DNA of 60,046 nt from JAPHTQ01 sp050295975. GTDB lineage: Bacteria; Pseudomonadota; Gammaproteobacteria; Thiohalomonadales; Thiohalomonadaceae. The stretch covers positions 1-60,046 of the forward strand of contig JBNKQR010000013.1 of the NCBI GenBank assembly GCA_050295975.1. Direction: 5' to 3'. The notes below the pieces were generated by a model, which searched no databases, was not told where the DNA came from, and saw nothing but the letters and a program-made list of their open reading frames with translations. A program made the translations under genes and the position numbers. Below are positions 1 to 9,484 of this stretch, in pieces. Within the stretch, counting starts at the first letter, position 1; every line of letters starts with the position of its first letter.

Positions 1-50
1 AGGGCACGGCGCATCCAGTAAATGTCGGGGGATTCGAGTTCGTTATTCAT
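1..50 (-). CDS. tadA: tRNA-specific adenosine deaminase TadA, N-terminal fragment cut by the window edge
   Basis: Reading the minus strand from position 50 gives MNNELESPDIYWMRRAL before the window ends. The pattern 'S-x-x-YWMRxAL' is the usual N-terminus of TadA, which deaminates the wobble adenosine of tRNA-Arg(ACG) to inosine. In many gammaproteobacteria tadA follows guaA, and guaA is the next housekeeping gene upstream here, which supports the call. An alternative in-frame ATG at 71 would add seven residues; neither start has a strong Shine-Dalgarno. Only 16 codons are visible, so no catalytic residue can be checked. Confidence 0.7.
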   Translation of the reverse strand, partial: MNNELESPDIYWMRRA

Positions 51-92
51 CACTGCAATGAACCTTGCCATGGAATTGCAGGAAAAACACGC

Positions 93-130
93 AAAAAAAA
101 GCCCGGTGACAGTTACGAAACCGGGCTTTG
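93..130 (-). terminator. Rho-independent terminator of the multihaem cytochrome gene
   Basis: On the minus strand an 8-bp stem (AGCCCGGT 100-107 paired with ACCGGGCT 120-127) is followed by a run of eight T (A's at 93-100 on the plus strand). It lies 21 nt after the cytochrome stop codon and just before tadA, so the cytochrome looks like a self-contained transcription unit. Confidence 0.85.
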
Positions 131-147
131 TTATGCTGATGCGGGGA

Positions 148-3100
148 TTACCAGTCAGATTTACTGACTCTATGACAGCTACCACAATCATAATACCTGG
201 AACGAAGGGGATCGCCATGCTCATCCATGCCATCCGCTTCATGGCAAACCGCACAAGTTGCCCCATAAGTGGCATGAGGGAAACCAGGAATATCCTCATT
301 TGGCGGCGAACTGTCATGACAATCTGTACAGGATGAAATACTCCGTGTGCTGTGGTCACCAGGGTACCCAGCACCGGAGGCATGTGAGTAATCAACCGTC
401 GCCCATGACGTGGTACTGGCATGACACGCAGCGCACGATGTTGTGGATGTCACGAAGTGATTCGATGACATGGTCGTAACCACATGGGCAGCATTACTTC
501 CGTCATGATTACCATCGTGACAGCTCTCACAGCTTGTAGAGGTGACCACCGAGTGATCCATTGAGGCATTGGCGAAAGTGCCACCCGCACTCCTGTGGCA
601 GCTATAACAATTGATTTCACCGGAGGGGCCAATGATCGGAATGTGTGGAAGCGGATTCGGGTCGTCGGTTACATCCACCACTCCAGGTGTGCCTGCCGCA
701 TGGCAACCGGAAGCCTCACACCCATCGACTGCACCAGTATGGTCGAAACCACCTGTGGCATTGGTTGCAAACTGGCCCTCTGTAGTATGGCAGGCACCGC
801 AATCCGCATTCGTCGCTACATGTGAAGCAGATTTACCAATGGCGATAGTGTTGTCGTGGCAGTCCATACATTGCCTACCACTCATTTCAGGACCACTGTG
901 ACTGAAGACACCTCCGGCGAACGATGATACCGCCGGTGGATAGCCTGCATGGCAGACGCTGCAGTCGCTCGTTGTCGGCAGATGGTTTGAGGTTTTTCCT
1001 GTCGCATTCATGCCATCATGGCAGCTGTCGCAGGCCATACCTTCATTTGTACCACCGGCATTCATTGTCGTGTGGTCGAAGCCCGAGAGGAAACTGCCTC
1101 CAGCCTGATGGCAATCGTCACACGTATCTGAAGTCGCTGGATGTAACGGACCTTTGCCTGTGGCCGGAGGCGTATTGCCATCATGACAACTTACGCACTG
1201 CTGGGTCTGAATAGACGGGTCCTGGTGGTTGACCGGATTGGTCTCCCCGAACGCCCCTGTTGTCGTGTGACAGGCATTGCAATCCCAGCCACTCGAATTG
1301 GCCGTTCTGTGCGTAGAGGTGACTGGTAAAGAATAGAACGTGGCACCGTATACCGCGTTGTCGTATACGCCATTGTGACAACGACTGCATCCGCTCGAGT
1401 AGGCAGGATGAACCGTGCTGATAAACGGAGCCGCAGTGGTAAAACCACTTGAGCTCGTCCCATTAATGAAAGGACCATTGTTAGTTGCCGAGTGACATGT
1501 GCTGCAGTCGTCAGTCGAAGGAATGTGGCTGCTGGGTGCCGAGATTACTACGACACCATCATGCGGCAGGCCATCATGGCAACTGGCACAATTGTCGGTG
1601 ATCCCTGCCGTAGCATGGTCAAAGGTCTCCACCCCAACCGCAAAGCTTGTATAGCCTGACGTATTGGCATGACATATCAGACAATCCTGCACCGGTGTCG
1701 GCAGCGGCACATGCGTCGCAGACATGCCGAGCGCTGTCGTACCATCATGGCAGGAGGCGCATGTAGCCGAGCCCATATTCGAGTGATCATAGGTCCCGTC
1801 GGCAAAGGTATCTGACAGCCAGTCATGACAGTCACTACATTGCGCCACTGTGGGAAGATGGCTGGTTGGCATGCCTGTTGCCGTCGAATCGTCGTGGCAA
1901 CTTATACAATCGGTAGTTAGGTCGAAACCGGTGTGATCAATGGTAGCCAGAGCAAAACTTCCGCCAGCAGGATGGCAGTTGTCACACGACTGACCTGCTG
2001 CGTTGGTATGGATATCTGCCAGGACTTGAGGGTATGGCGGGGCAGTGGGCGCACCTGGCGCGGTAGTATCGTCGTGACAGGCCGTACATGCCTGGTTAGT
2101 CACTTCCGTAGAGGTATGGTCAACAAAACCACCAACAAACGATGACGTGTGATGGCAATCGCTACAATCGTTAGAGTTTGAAGTACTGACGTGCCCAGCA
2201 TTTGGGCCCGTGGCATTCAATCCGTCATGACAGGATGTGCAGACGATAGGGTTAAAGTGTCGCGCCAATACACTGTGATCAAACTCACCATTCAAATTAA
2301 ACGTAGACGTATTGTGGCAGAGATCACACGCCTCAGTGATGTCTCCCGTATCCGGGTGTGGATAGGGTGCGGAGTGTTTTCCGATAATTCCACCTGCATC
2401 ATGACAGCCGGCCTGCCCACAACTACCAGGGGTAACGCTGGAGTGATCGACAAAGGGTGGACTAAATGCCGCCGTGGTGTGGCAGTTATTACACTCCACG
2501 GAAATGCTTGCATGATTCGTGGCAGAATCAGTACCGATGGCAGTAATGCCGTTGTGACAGGTTGAACAGGTTGAGATGATATTGGCGTGATCGAAAGTGC
2601 CGTCTGGATTAAGCGTAATAAAGCCGGAGGTTGAATGACAATCGCTACACTCTTGTGTGGTCTCTATATGGGATGAAGATTTCCCTATAGCGATGACACC
2701 ATCATGACAATCGCTACATGCACCGAACACCTCGTTATGATCAACAAAACTCGCTTTAACGAATCCTCGGGGAGAGTGACAGGATTGGCACAAATTGCTC
2801 GTCGTAATGTGTGTACCAGACTTCGAGCGAAGGGCTGGGGTCCTTCCCGAGTGACACGCATTACAATTGTTTGATAGTCCCCCGTGAAACGAATATCCGT
2901 GGGCTGTTGGATTGGCTACTACATCCGGAAAGAGAGTGGCATCATCGAGCGCCACCACCATGGCCACTGCACGTTGGCTTGATACTCCTTGAGAGCTAAC
3001 TACCAACTGTACCGCATATGAACCAGCCTTATCCGGCACGAATGTCGGATTGGCAGTATTCGCCCTCACCAACTCAACGTTACTACCGCTCGGTTTATAA

Positions 3101-3429
3101 ACAAACGACCAGGCATAACTCAGTGCACCATTACCAGAAGTGGTCGATTCGCTACCGTCTAGATAAGCCGTATAGGGGTTAGCGCCATTATTGCAAGAAA
3201 ATAGAGGCGTAGTTCCTGAATAGACCTCACCTTGTAATAGGGTCTCACAAATGCCACCCGCATCAGCGACCAGCGTTGGTGAGCTACCGTTGCTAGACTG
3301 TGACCCACCGCTGCTTCCCGAGCCCCCACCGCCACATCCTGCTAAAAAAAGGGTGAACAGCAGCAGAAATCTAACTGCAATTGAGGGCTTCAACATTCCA
3401 TTGTAAGAAGATTTTTGGCTCGACATCAT
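148..3429 (-). CDS. Giant multihaem c-type cytochrome lipoprotein (33 haem-binding motifs)
   Basis: The 1093-aa product has a lipoprotein signal peptide (LFLAGC lipobox, glycine/serine-rich linker), then a PKD-like region at about residues 75-165 (DGSES, YAWSF, AGSYAVQLVV). From about residue 190 to the C-terminus I count 31 CxxCH motifs plus two CX4CH motifs, about one haem per 27 residues. The haem region is built of repeats alternating 'CHDG..A.GKS..H' with a 'CH....F....FDH' unit, giving many extra His for bis-His ligation. Such proteins carry electrons across or outside the outer membrane. No porin-cytochrome conduit or other cytochrome gene lies nearby, so the electron partner is unknown. 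An internal ATG at 3396 leaves a more normal signal peptide than the first ATG at 3429; the start is uncertain. Confidence 0.9.
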   Translation of the reverse strand: MMSSQKSSYNGMLKPSIAVRFLLLFTLFLAGCGGGGSGSSGGSQSSNGSSPTLVADAGGICETLLQGEVYSGTTPLFSCNNGANPYTAYLDGSESTTSGNGALSYAWSFVYKPSGSNVELVRANTANPTFVPDKAGSYAVQLVVSSQGVSSQRAVAMVVALDDATLFPDVVANPTAHGYSFHGGLSNNCNACHSGRTPALRSKSGTHITTSNLCQSCHSPRGFVKASFVDHNEVFGACSDCHDGVIAIGKSSSHIETTQECSDCHSTSGFITLNPDGTFDHANIISTCSTCHNGITAIGTDSATNHASISVECNNCHTTAAFSPPFVDHSSVTPGSCGQAGCHDAGGIIGKHSAPYPHPDTGDITEACDLCHNTSTFNLNGEFDHSVLARHFNPIVCTSCHDGLNATGPNAGHVSTSNSNDCSDCHHTSSFVGGFVDHTSTEVTNQACTACHDDTTAPGAPTAPPYPQVLADIHTNAAGQSCDNCHPAGGSFALATIDHTGFDLTTDCISCHDDSTATGMPTSHLPTVAQCSDCHDWLSDTFADGTYDHSNMGSATCASCHDGTTALGMSATHVPLPTPVQDCLICHANTSGYTSFAVGVETFDHATAGITDNCASCHDGLPHDGVVVISAPSSHIPSTDDCSTCHSATNNGPFINGTSSSGFTTAAPFISTVHPAYSSGCSRCHNGVYDNAVYGATFYSLPVTSTHRTANSSGWDCNACHTTTGAFGETNPVNHQDPSIQTQQCVSCHDGNTPPATGKGPLHPATSDTCDDCHQAGGSFLSGFDHTTMNAGGTNEGMACDSCHDGMNATGKTSNHLPTTSDCSVCHAGYPPAVSSFAGGVFSHSGPEMSGRQCMDCHDNTIAIGKSASHVATNADCGACHTTEGQFATNATGGFDHTGAVDGCEASGCHAAGTPGVVDVTDDPNPLPHIPIIGPSGEINCYSCHRSAGGTFANASMDHSVVTSTSCESCHDGNHDGSNAAHVVTTMSSNHFVTSTTSCAACHASTTSWATVDYSHASGAGYPGDHSTRSISSCTDCHDSSPPNEDIPGFPHATYGATCAVCHEADGMDEHGDPLRSRYYDCGSCHRVSKSDW

Positions 3430-3818
3430 TTCAACGACCGCATCCTAGTATTTGAGGGTTTCATAATATTCATACTGCCTAAACAAACTGTGTCCCTGTT
3501 CACTCTGTGTGTTTTATATATACGTCGACGTTGTCACAAATTGTAAAATATCGCGAAAAATACCCGTATATATGACTCGCTTTGCCTGTGACACCAACAC
3601 TAGCGGTTAGGGGCAAGCATGCTATGGAGCCATGGTAGATTTCGGTGGAGATTTGGCCGCAGGGTCGTAAATCTGGCGATAAAATTGAGGGTGAGTAGAT
3701 GGCATGGAGTGGGCCATCCAGTGGGGGAATCTTCTGTGGCTGGAAAGGAGTTGAATAGTACTCTGCATCCCTGCAGTGACTACACTTCATTAATGTGTGT
3801 ACGTGACTATCTTTCTCT
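3430..3818. other. 389-bp stretch without a convincing gene, between guaA and the cytochrome
   Basis: It presumably holds the guaA 3' untranslated region and the cytochrome promoter. It contains a 10-bp palindrome ACGTCGACGT (3522-3531) next to an AT-rich TATATA tract, but no promoter pair with good spacing and no obvious terminator. The ORF on the minus strand here matches no family I recognise and overlaps the end of guaA. Confidence 0.5.
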
Positions 3819-5396
3819 CTATTCCCACTCAATCGTGCCCGGTGGCTTACCGGTGATGTCGTAGACCACACGAGAGATTCCGTTGATCTCGTTGACGATG
3901 CGCCGTGAGACGTGATCCAGGAAATCGTAGGGCAGATGCGCCCAGCGGGCGGTCATGAAGTCGATGGTCTCCACTGCACGCAGTGCCACCACGTATTCGT
4001 AGCGGCGGCCGTCACCAGTGACACCAACCGACTTAACTGGCAGGAATACCGTGAAGGCCTGGGAGGTCTTGTCGTAGAGGTCGTGCTTGCGCAGCTCTTC
4101 TATATAGATGTGATCGGCCAGACGCAGGATGTCGGCGTACTCCTTCTTCACCTCACCGAGAATGCGCACACCGAGACCCGGGCCAGGGAAGGGGTGGCGA
4201 TAGACCATGTCTGCGGGCAGACCCAACTCGACGCCGAGGCGCCGTACCTCATCCTTGAATAGCTCGCGCAGCGGTTCCACCAGCTTGAGCTTCATGTGCT
4301 CAGGCAGGCCACCCACATTGTGGTGCGACTTGATCAGATGCGCCTTACCGGACTTGGCCCCCGCCGATTCGATGACGTCAGGGTAGATGGTGCCTTGAGC
4401 CAGCCATTTGGCAGAGCTGAGTCTGCCCGCCTCCTCCTCGAAGATATCGATAAACAGGTTACCGATAATCTTGCGCTTCTGTTCCGGATCGTTGACACCC
4501 TTGAGAGCATCGAGGAAGCGCTGCTCCGCATCGACGCGGATCACCTTGACCCCCATGTGTTCGGCGAAGGTGGCCATCACCTGATCGCCCTCTTTGTGGC
4601 GCAGCAGGCCGTTATCGACGAAGACACAGGTAAGCTGGTTGCCAATAGCCTTGTGTAGGAGTGCCGCTACTACCGAGGAGTCGACCCCACCGGAGAGACC
4701 AAGGATCACCTCTTCGTTACCGACCTGTTCACGCACATTTTTGATCGCATCGTCGATGATATTGTCGGCGGTCCAGAGCGCATCACAGCCACAGATATCG
4801 TGAACGAAACGCTCGATAATGCGCTGTCCCTGGGCAGTGTGGGTCACCTCAGGGTGGAACTGCACCCCATAGAAACGACGCGCCTCGTCGGCCATCCCTG
4901 CTACCGGGGCCGATTCGGTGGAGGCCATCACCTTGAAGCCCTCAGGGATATCGATCACCCGGTCGCCGTGGCTCATCCAGACATCCAGCAGGCCGTAGCC
5001 CTCGTCACTGACGTGGTCCTCGATCTCCTTGAGCAGATCGGTGTGACCGTGGGCACGTACCCTGGCGTAACCATACTCGTGGTGGTCGGCGTTCTCGACC
5101 CGTCCACCCAGTTGAGCCGCCATAGTCTGCATGCCGTAGCAGATGCCAAATACGGGGACTCCCAGGCCGAAAACCACTGCTGGTGCCAGAGGCGCCTCAG
5201 CGGCGGTGGTGCTCTCCGGTCCGCCTGAGAGAATGACACCGCTAGGATTAAAGGCGCGGATATCGGCCTCTTCCATGTCATAGGGGTGAAGTTCGCAGTA
5301 GACACCGGCCTCGCGTACACGGCGAGCGATAAGCTGGGTGTACTGGGAGCCGAAATCCAGGATCAGGATGCGCTGGGCGTGAATATCTGTCGACAT
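3819..5396 (-). CDS. guaA: GMP synthase (glutamine-hydrolysing)
   Basis: Amidates XMP to GMP with ATP and glutamine, the last step of guanine nucleotide synthesis. The product is 525 aa, the same length as E. coli GuaA. It has an N-terminal class I glutamine amidotransferase domain (ILDFGSQYTQLIARRVRE; nucleophile in FGICYGMQ; His in GVQFHPEV), a PP-loop ATP pyrophosphatase domain (LGLSGGVDSSV) and the C-terminal dimerisation domain ending PPGTIEWE. It is usually directly downstream of guaB, but here guaB lies about 7.6 kb away on the same strand with plus-strand genes between. The gene starts at ATG 5396. Confidence 0.98.
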   Translation of the reverse strand: MSTDIHAQRILILDFGSQYTQLIARRVREAGVYCELHPYDMEEADIRAFNPSGVILSGGPESTTAAEAPLAPAVVFGLGVPVFGICYGMQTMAAQLGGRVENADHHEYGYARVRAHGHTDLLKEIEDHVSDEGYGLLDVWMSHGDRVIDIPEGFKVMASTESAPVAGMADEARRFYGVQFHPEVTHTAQGQRIIERFVHDICGCDALWTADNIIDDAIKNVREQVGNEEVILGLSGGVDSSVVAALLHKAIGNQLTCVFVDNGLLRHKEGDQVMATFAEHMGVKVIRVDAEQRFLDALKGVNDPEQKRKIIGNLFIDIFEEEAGRLSSAKWLAQGTIYPDVIESAGAKSGKAHLIKSHHNVGGLPEHMKLKLVEPLRELFKDEVRRLGVELGLPADMVYRHPFPGPGLGVRILGEVKKEYADILRLADHIYIEELRKHDLYDKTSQAFTVFLPVKSVGVTGDGRRYEYVVALRAVETIDFMTARWAHLPYDFLDHVSRRIVNEINGISRVVYDITGKPPGTIEWE

Positions 5397-5428
5397 GGTG
5401 TGGTCTCAAAACCCGTGGAAAGGGGGGA

Positions 5429-5434
5429 ATTATA
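5429..5434 (-). promoter_or_regulatory. Candidate -10 box for guaA
   Basis: A perfect TATAAT reads on the minus strand 33 nt before the guaA start. No good -35 hexamer is found at 16-18 bp. It fits guaA having its own promoter now that it is separated from guaB. Confidence 0.4.
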
Positions 5435-5519
5435 CACGGGAGTACGCGAAGGCGTGAGGGGGGGCAGCATCCCGGGCCAACGGGTGTTGCTACACCCTCT
5501 AACCGCCCTCACAGCGGAG

Positions 5520-5927
5520 CTATTCCCGCACCACCTCGTGAGTCACCGGGGCAAAACTGCGGTACATGGCGGTTACGCCGCAATAGCGCTCCTGAGAGAG
5601 CTCAATCGCCTTGAGCAGCTTCTCCTCGGGCACATCGCTGCTCACGAAATAGGTAATATGGAAGGATGAAAGTGTCTTGGGGTGCTCTTCGGTCTCTCCG
5701 GCACTTACCTCAATCCGGAAGGTGGAAGGTTCACTACGCATCTTCTTCAGGATGGACATCACATCCATCGCGGTACAACCGGCCAAACCGACCAGTAGCA
5801 ACTCCTTGGGGCGAAATCCGTTCCCTCCACCACCCACGGCAGGTGGTGCATCCATAACAACTGACTCATCGCCCTTGCCCATCGATTCAAAACGTAGTCC
5901 ACCACGCCACTCAACATTCGCCTGCAT
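5520..5927 (-). CDS. OsmC/Ohr-family protein (YhfA-like)
   Basis: The 135-aa protein has the OsmC fold signature: an N-terminal beta strand (NVEWRGGLRFE), the 'GFRPKELLLVGLAGCTAMDV' type helix carrying one conserved Cys, and a C-terminal 'LSQERYCGVTAMYRS' carrying the second. OsmC/Ohr proteins reduce organic hydroperoxides with this Cys pair; the YhfA-like subgroup is poorly characterised, so the substrate is open. It lies 123 nt upstream of guaA on the same strand, with a GGGTGT/ACACCC hairpin (5482-5497) between but no T-run. Cytoplasmic; no signal peptide. Confidence 0.85.
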   Translation of the reverse strand: MQANVEWRGGLRFESMGKGDESVVMDAPPAVGGGGNGFRPKELLLVGLAGCTAMDVMSILKKMRSEPSTFRIEVSAGETEEHPKTLSSFHITYFVSSDVPEEKLLKAIELSQERYCGVTAMYRSFAPVTHEVVRE

Positions 5928-6163
5928 TATTTTGTACCTCAGTATTTCAATTGGCTTTTTTGAAGAAGCACATCCAACATGCTCACGTATGGAAGATTGT
6001 TCATAACTTAGAGCATCCTGTTGATATGCTTCTCAAGTCGAGTAACGGATGATACAGTTTACATCTTACCAAACCACGCGGATCGTCATGCGTACTTGAT
6101 ATCTTCCCTGAAGCGAAAGCCATGTCGGGGATAACAGTGAGCCTACAAGCTGAATAAAGGCCA

Positions 6164-8539
6164 ATGAACATTACGATTAATGTAGCATCCACTTTTATAG
6201 CACCCCGCGTAGCGATAAAGAAACTTGCCAGCTATTTACTCCCCTGGCTAATGCTACCCACTGCACAGATACACGCCGCCTCGTTAACGGGTATTAGTGC
6301 TGAAGAACGGCAATGGCTGCTTGCCCATCCAAACATTCAAATCGAACAAAGCAATACCACTACAGTTCTCCTAACATTATTGCTAATCCTTAGTGCTGCG
6401 GTAATAACTCTGCTCCTATTGAAGCTGCGCCACCAGCAATCGAATTCACAGGAAACAATCTCACCTTCCGGCCCTGAGCAGAGCAATAACTCCTCCAGTT
6501 CAGGACAAAGCATTTTCCACATCGGCAATTTCACCTGGGATGTACAAAATAACAATCTTACCTGGTCTGATGAGACCTCCACTATCCTCAGGCTAGACCC
6601 GAGTCGACACAAAGCCAGCATAGATAGTCTAATTAACGCCATTCATCCCGACGACCGAAAGAACATGCGCGCAGTCCTGGATGACGCGCACGTCGGCAGA
6701 AATCTCAAACACAAACAGGATGTACGTCTACTTGATGAGGATGACAAGCCCCGCTATGCCAAGATCTTCTGTCATCTGAAGCAGGATGGCGAGGGTAACC
6801 CCCTCACACTATCCGGTGTAATACAGGATATCACCGAACAAAAATACGTCGAACTAGCGCTAAGGGAAAAGCAGCAAACCTTGCAATCCCTGCTAGATAA
6901 CGCCCCTATCGGGATCTGGTTCCAGAATACCGAAGGCAAACTCCTGTTCGTTAATCAGGCTTTCTGCGGGGCTATCGGTATCAGTGAAGAGGATTTTCTT
7001 TCAGTACCCCACTACAGCGTGCTGTATAGCCCGGAAACAGCAAAATCGTGCATGGCCTCTGATGAGATCGCCTTGTGCAATGAGGGACCACAAATCAGCT
7101 ATGAGAGAATGCCCTTTGTCGATGGCAAAATGCATGACCTCGAGATTATAAAAAGCCGGGTTCATGACGAGCATGGTCAGTCAATGGGATTGATTGGACT
7201 CAGCATGGATATCACCGATAAGAAGCAGGCCGAAGAAAAATTACTCCATCAGGCCTACTTTGATGAGGTGACCGGCCTTGGTAACCGCAACTATCTTATG
7301 GAAAATCTGGCGAAATCACTGGCTAACGCGGCACGCCACAACCATTTCAACGCACTGCTGTTTTTCGATCTGGATAACTTCAAGATTATCAATGACAGTC
7401 TCGGTCATCATACCGGCGATATCCTGCTTAAGGAGATCGGTAGTCGTCTCAACGAAGTCATCCGCACCGAAGATACGGTAGCACGCCTGGGTGGCGATGA
7501 ATTTATTGTCATTCTCAACGATTTGGGTAAGGAACAGCGACACGCCGATACTCAGGCACATGACATCGCAGAGAAAATTCGTACACGGCTGGCCCTGCCT
7601 TATGACCTGGGTGAACAGGAGCAGCACATCACCATGAGTGTCGGCATCAGCATGTTCCCCAATCATGACAACGATGTACATGACATTCTGAAACATGCGG
7701 ACATTGCCATGTATCGTGCCAAAGAGGCTGGCCGCAATGCCGTACGCTTCTTCATGCCGAGTATGCAGAAAGAGGCGGAAGAACGGCTTTTGATGCAAAA
7801 TATGCTGCGTTATGCCCTACCAAACAAACAGTTCATGCTGCACTTTCAGCCGCAATACAATAATGAAGGTAAACTGATTGGTGCCGAGAGTCTGCTGCGT
7901 TGGCACCATCCCGCACAGGGAAACATTCCACCGTCACGCTTCATTCCAGTTGCCGAAGAGTCGGGACAGATCATTGATATTGGTGCCTGGGTGCTTCGAG
8001 AAACCTGCGTCACCCTGAAACGCTGGCAGGACTTGGGTAACAACAAAGTCACCCTCTCGGCCAACGTCAGTCCACGCCAGTTCCACCAGGCCAATTTTGT
8101 CGAGCAGGTATTGGGGGTGGTAGCCGAAACCGGAGTGGATCCGAATTATCTCGAACTTGAATTGACTGAGTCACTGTTAATTGAACACATGGGTGATGTC
8201 ACCGAAAAGATGAATGCTCTGAAACAGCACGGCATCCGTTTCGCCATCGATGACTTTGGTACCGGGTACTCCTCTTTGGCCTATCTCAAGCGCATGCCAC
8301 TGGACCGGCTCAAGATTGACCAATCCTTTGTCCGTGATGTCATCACCGACCCCAGTGACGCATTGATCGTTGAAGCAATAATCGCTATGGCAACTCACCT
8401 GCAACTGGAAGTTATCGCGGAAGGGGTGGAGACTGAAGAACAGTTAAACTTCTTACGACAGAATGGCTGCAATATGCATCAAGGTTACTACTTTAGTCGT
8501 CCGCTGCCGCAAGAAGAGTTTGAGAAATTTCTGCCATAG
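6164..8539 (+). CDS. PAS-PAS-GGDEF-EAL cyclic-di-GMP signalling protein with a remnant periplasmic sensor
   Basis: The 791-aa protein has an N-terminal signal/TM segment, a short periplasmic stretch, one TM helix (about residues 65-85), two PAS domains (about 110-230 and 235-357), a GGDEF domain (GGDEF at 443-447, with I-site R434-T-E-D437) and an EAL domain (E575-S-L577, DDFGTGYSSL, EGVET). Both catalytic cores look intact, so it could make and degrade c-di-GMP. The periplasmic part keeps only 'ISAEERQWLLAHPNIQI', which is how many SBP_bac_3-type sensor domains begin, then runs straight into the TM helix. The sensor appears deleted in frame, leaving the PAS domains as the likely input. Gene stands alone, 236 nt after the divergent OsmC gene. 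Confidence 0.95.
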   Translation: MNITINVASTFIAPRVAIKKLASYLLPWLMLPTAQIHAASLTGISAEERQWLLAHPNIQIEQSNTTTVLLTLLLILSAAVITLLLLKLRHQQSNSQETISPSGPEQSNNSSSSGQSIFHIGNFTWDVQNNNLTWSDETSTILRLDPSRHKASIDSLINAIHPDDRKNMRAVLDDAHVGRNLKHKQDVRLLDEDDKPRYAKIFCHLKQDGEGNPLTLSGVIQDITEQKYVELALREKQQTLQSLLDNAPIGIWFQNTEGKLLFVNQAFCGAIGISEEDFLSVPHYSVLYSPETAKSCMASDEIALCNEGPQISYERMPFVDGKMHDLEIIKSRVHDEHGQSMGLIGLSMDITDKKQAEEKLLHQAYFDEVTGLGNRNYLMENLAKSLANAARHNHFNALLFFDLDNFKIINDSLGHHTGDILLKEIGSRLNEVIRTEDTVARLGGDEFIVILNDLGKEQRHADTQAHDIAEKIRTRLALPYDLGEQEQHITMSVGISMFPNHDNDVHDILKHADIAMYRAKEAGRNAVRFFMPSMQKEAEERLLMQNMLRYALPNKQFMLHFQPQYNNEGKLIGAESLLRWHHPAQGNIPPSRFIPVAEESGQIIDIGAWVLRETCVTLKRWQDLGNNKVTLSANVSPRQFHQANFVEQVLGVVAETGVDPNYLELELTESLLIEHMGDVTEKMNALKQHGIRFAIDDFGTGYSSLAYLKRMPLDRLKIDQSFVRDVITDPSDALIVEAIIAMATHLQLEVIAEGVETEEQLNFLRQNGCNMHQGYYFSRPLPQEEFEKFLP

Positions 8540-8585
8540 GGCAGCAATCACCATCACAACACCAAGTAAGTCATAGGGTATTTAA

Positions 8586-9428
8586 ATGAAATATGTCGGC
8601 GCCCATGTTAGCGCGAGCGGCGGGGTAGAAAATGCCCCGCTCAATGCCAAAGCTATTGGCGCAAAGGCCTTTGCCCTGTTCACCAAGAATCAACGGCAAT
8701 GGCAGGCCAAGCCTCTGAGCGAAGAGAGCATCAATGCCTTTCGTCAAAACCTGACCACGGTGGGCATTGATCCAAAACATGTCCTGCCTCACGACAGTTA
8801 TCTGATCAACCTGGGCCATCCCGAAAAAGAGGGAGTGGAGAAATCACGTAAGGCATTTCTCGATGAGATGCAGCGTTGTGAGCAACTTGGTCTACCACTA
8901 CTCAATTTCCATCCAGGTGCCCACCTGAATAAAATCACTGAAGATGAGTCGCTGGCCAGGGTAGCGGAATCCATCAATATTGCTCTGCAACAGACCAGCA
9001 GCTGCATCGCAGTAATTGAAAATACCGCAGGGCAAGGTACCAATCTTGGTTATCGCTTTGATCACCTGGCTAAGATCATTGAAGGAGTAGAGGACAAGAG
9101 CCGAGTGGGGGTCTGCCTCGATACCTGTCATACCTTCACCGCAGGTTATGACCTGCGCACACCAGAAACCTGTGCGGAGGTTTTCGCTGAGTTCGAGCAA
9201 ACCGTTGGGTTTCAATATCTCCGCGGCATGCACCTGAACGACTCCAAGGCTGAATTTGCCTCACGAGTTGACCGCCACCACAGTCTGGGACGGGGAAAAT
9301 TGGGGTTAGAGGTTTTCCGTTTTATTATGGGCGACTCCCGCTTCGATGATATTCCTCTGATTCTGGAAACCATCGACGACACCATCTGGGCCGATGAAAT
9401 TAAACTCCTCTACAGCATGGCGGAATAA
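8586..9428 (+). CDS. nfo: Endonuclease IV (AP endonuclease)
   Basis: Cuts DNA 5' to abasic sites in base excision repair. The 280-aa protein (E. coli 285) begins MKYVGAHVSASGGVENA and shows the metal-binding segments of the TIM barrel: FHPGAHL, AVIENTAGQG, VGVCLDTCHTFTAGYD, HLNDSK, DRHHSLGRGKLG and LILETI. No signal peptide; cytoplasmic. It lies 46 nt after the GGDEF-EAL gene and 56 nt before cmoA; no strong promoter or terminator is visible. Confidence 0.97.
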   Translation: MKYVGAHVSASGGVENAPLNAKAIGAKAFALFTKNQRQWQAKPLSEESINAFRQNLTTVGIDPKHVLPHDSYLINLGHPEKEGVEKSRKAFLDEMQRCEQLGLPLLNFHPGAHLNKITEDESLARVAESINIALQQTSSCIAVIENTAGQGTNLGYRFDHLAKIIEGVEDKSRVGVCLDTCHTFTAGYDLRTPETCAEVFAEFEQTVGFQYLRGMHLNDSKAEFASRVDRHHSLGRGKLGLEVFRFIMGDSRFDDIPLILETIDDTIWADEIKLLYSMAE

Positions 9429-9484
9429 TCCTTCCCCCCTCAATGCTATAATCCCTCTCTACTTTACTGAATACGAATCAGAAC

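Noticed and set aside
148..3429. Regularly spaced similar DNA blocks that might suggest a CRISPR array
   Set aside because: They are diverged codons for repeating CxxCH units in one reading frame, with unequal spacing and no constant repeat.
3500..3871. Minus-strand ORF of 123 codons after guaA
   Set aside because: It overlaps the end of guaA, has no Shine-Dalgarno before its Met codons, and resembles no family; kept only as a non-coding gap.
5454..5512. GTGAGGG/CCCTCAC outer stem with nested GGGTGT/ACACCC hairpin between osmC-like gene and guaA
   Set aside because: No T-run on either side, so it cannot be called a Rho-independent terminator; possibly an attenuating structure, unsupported.
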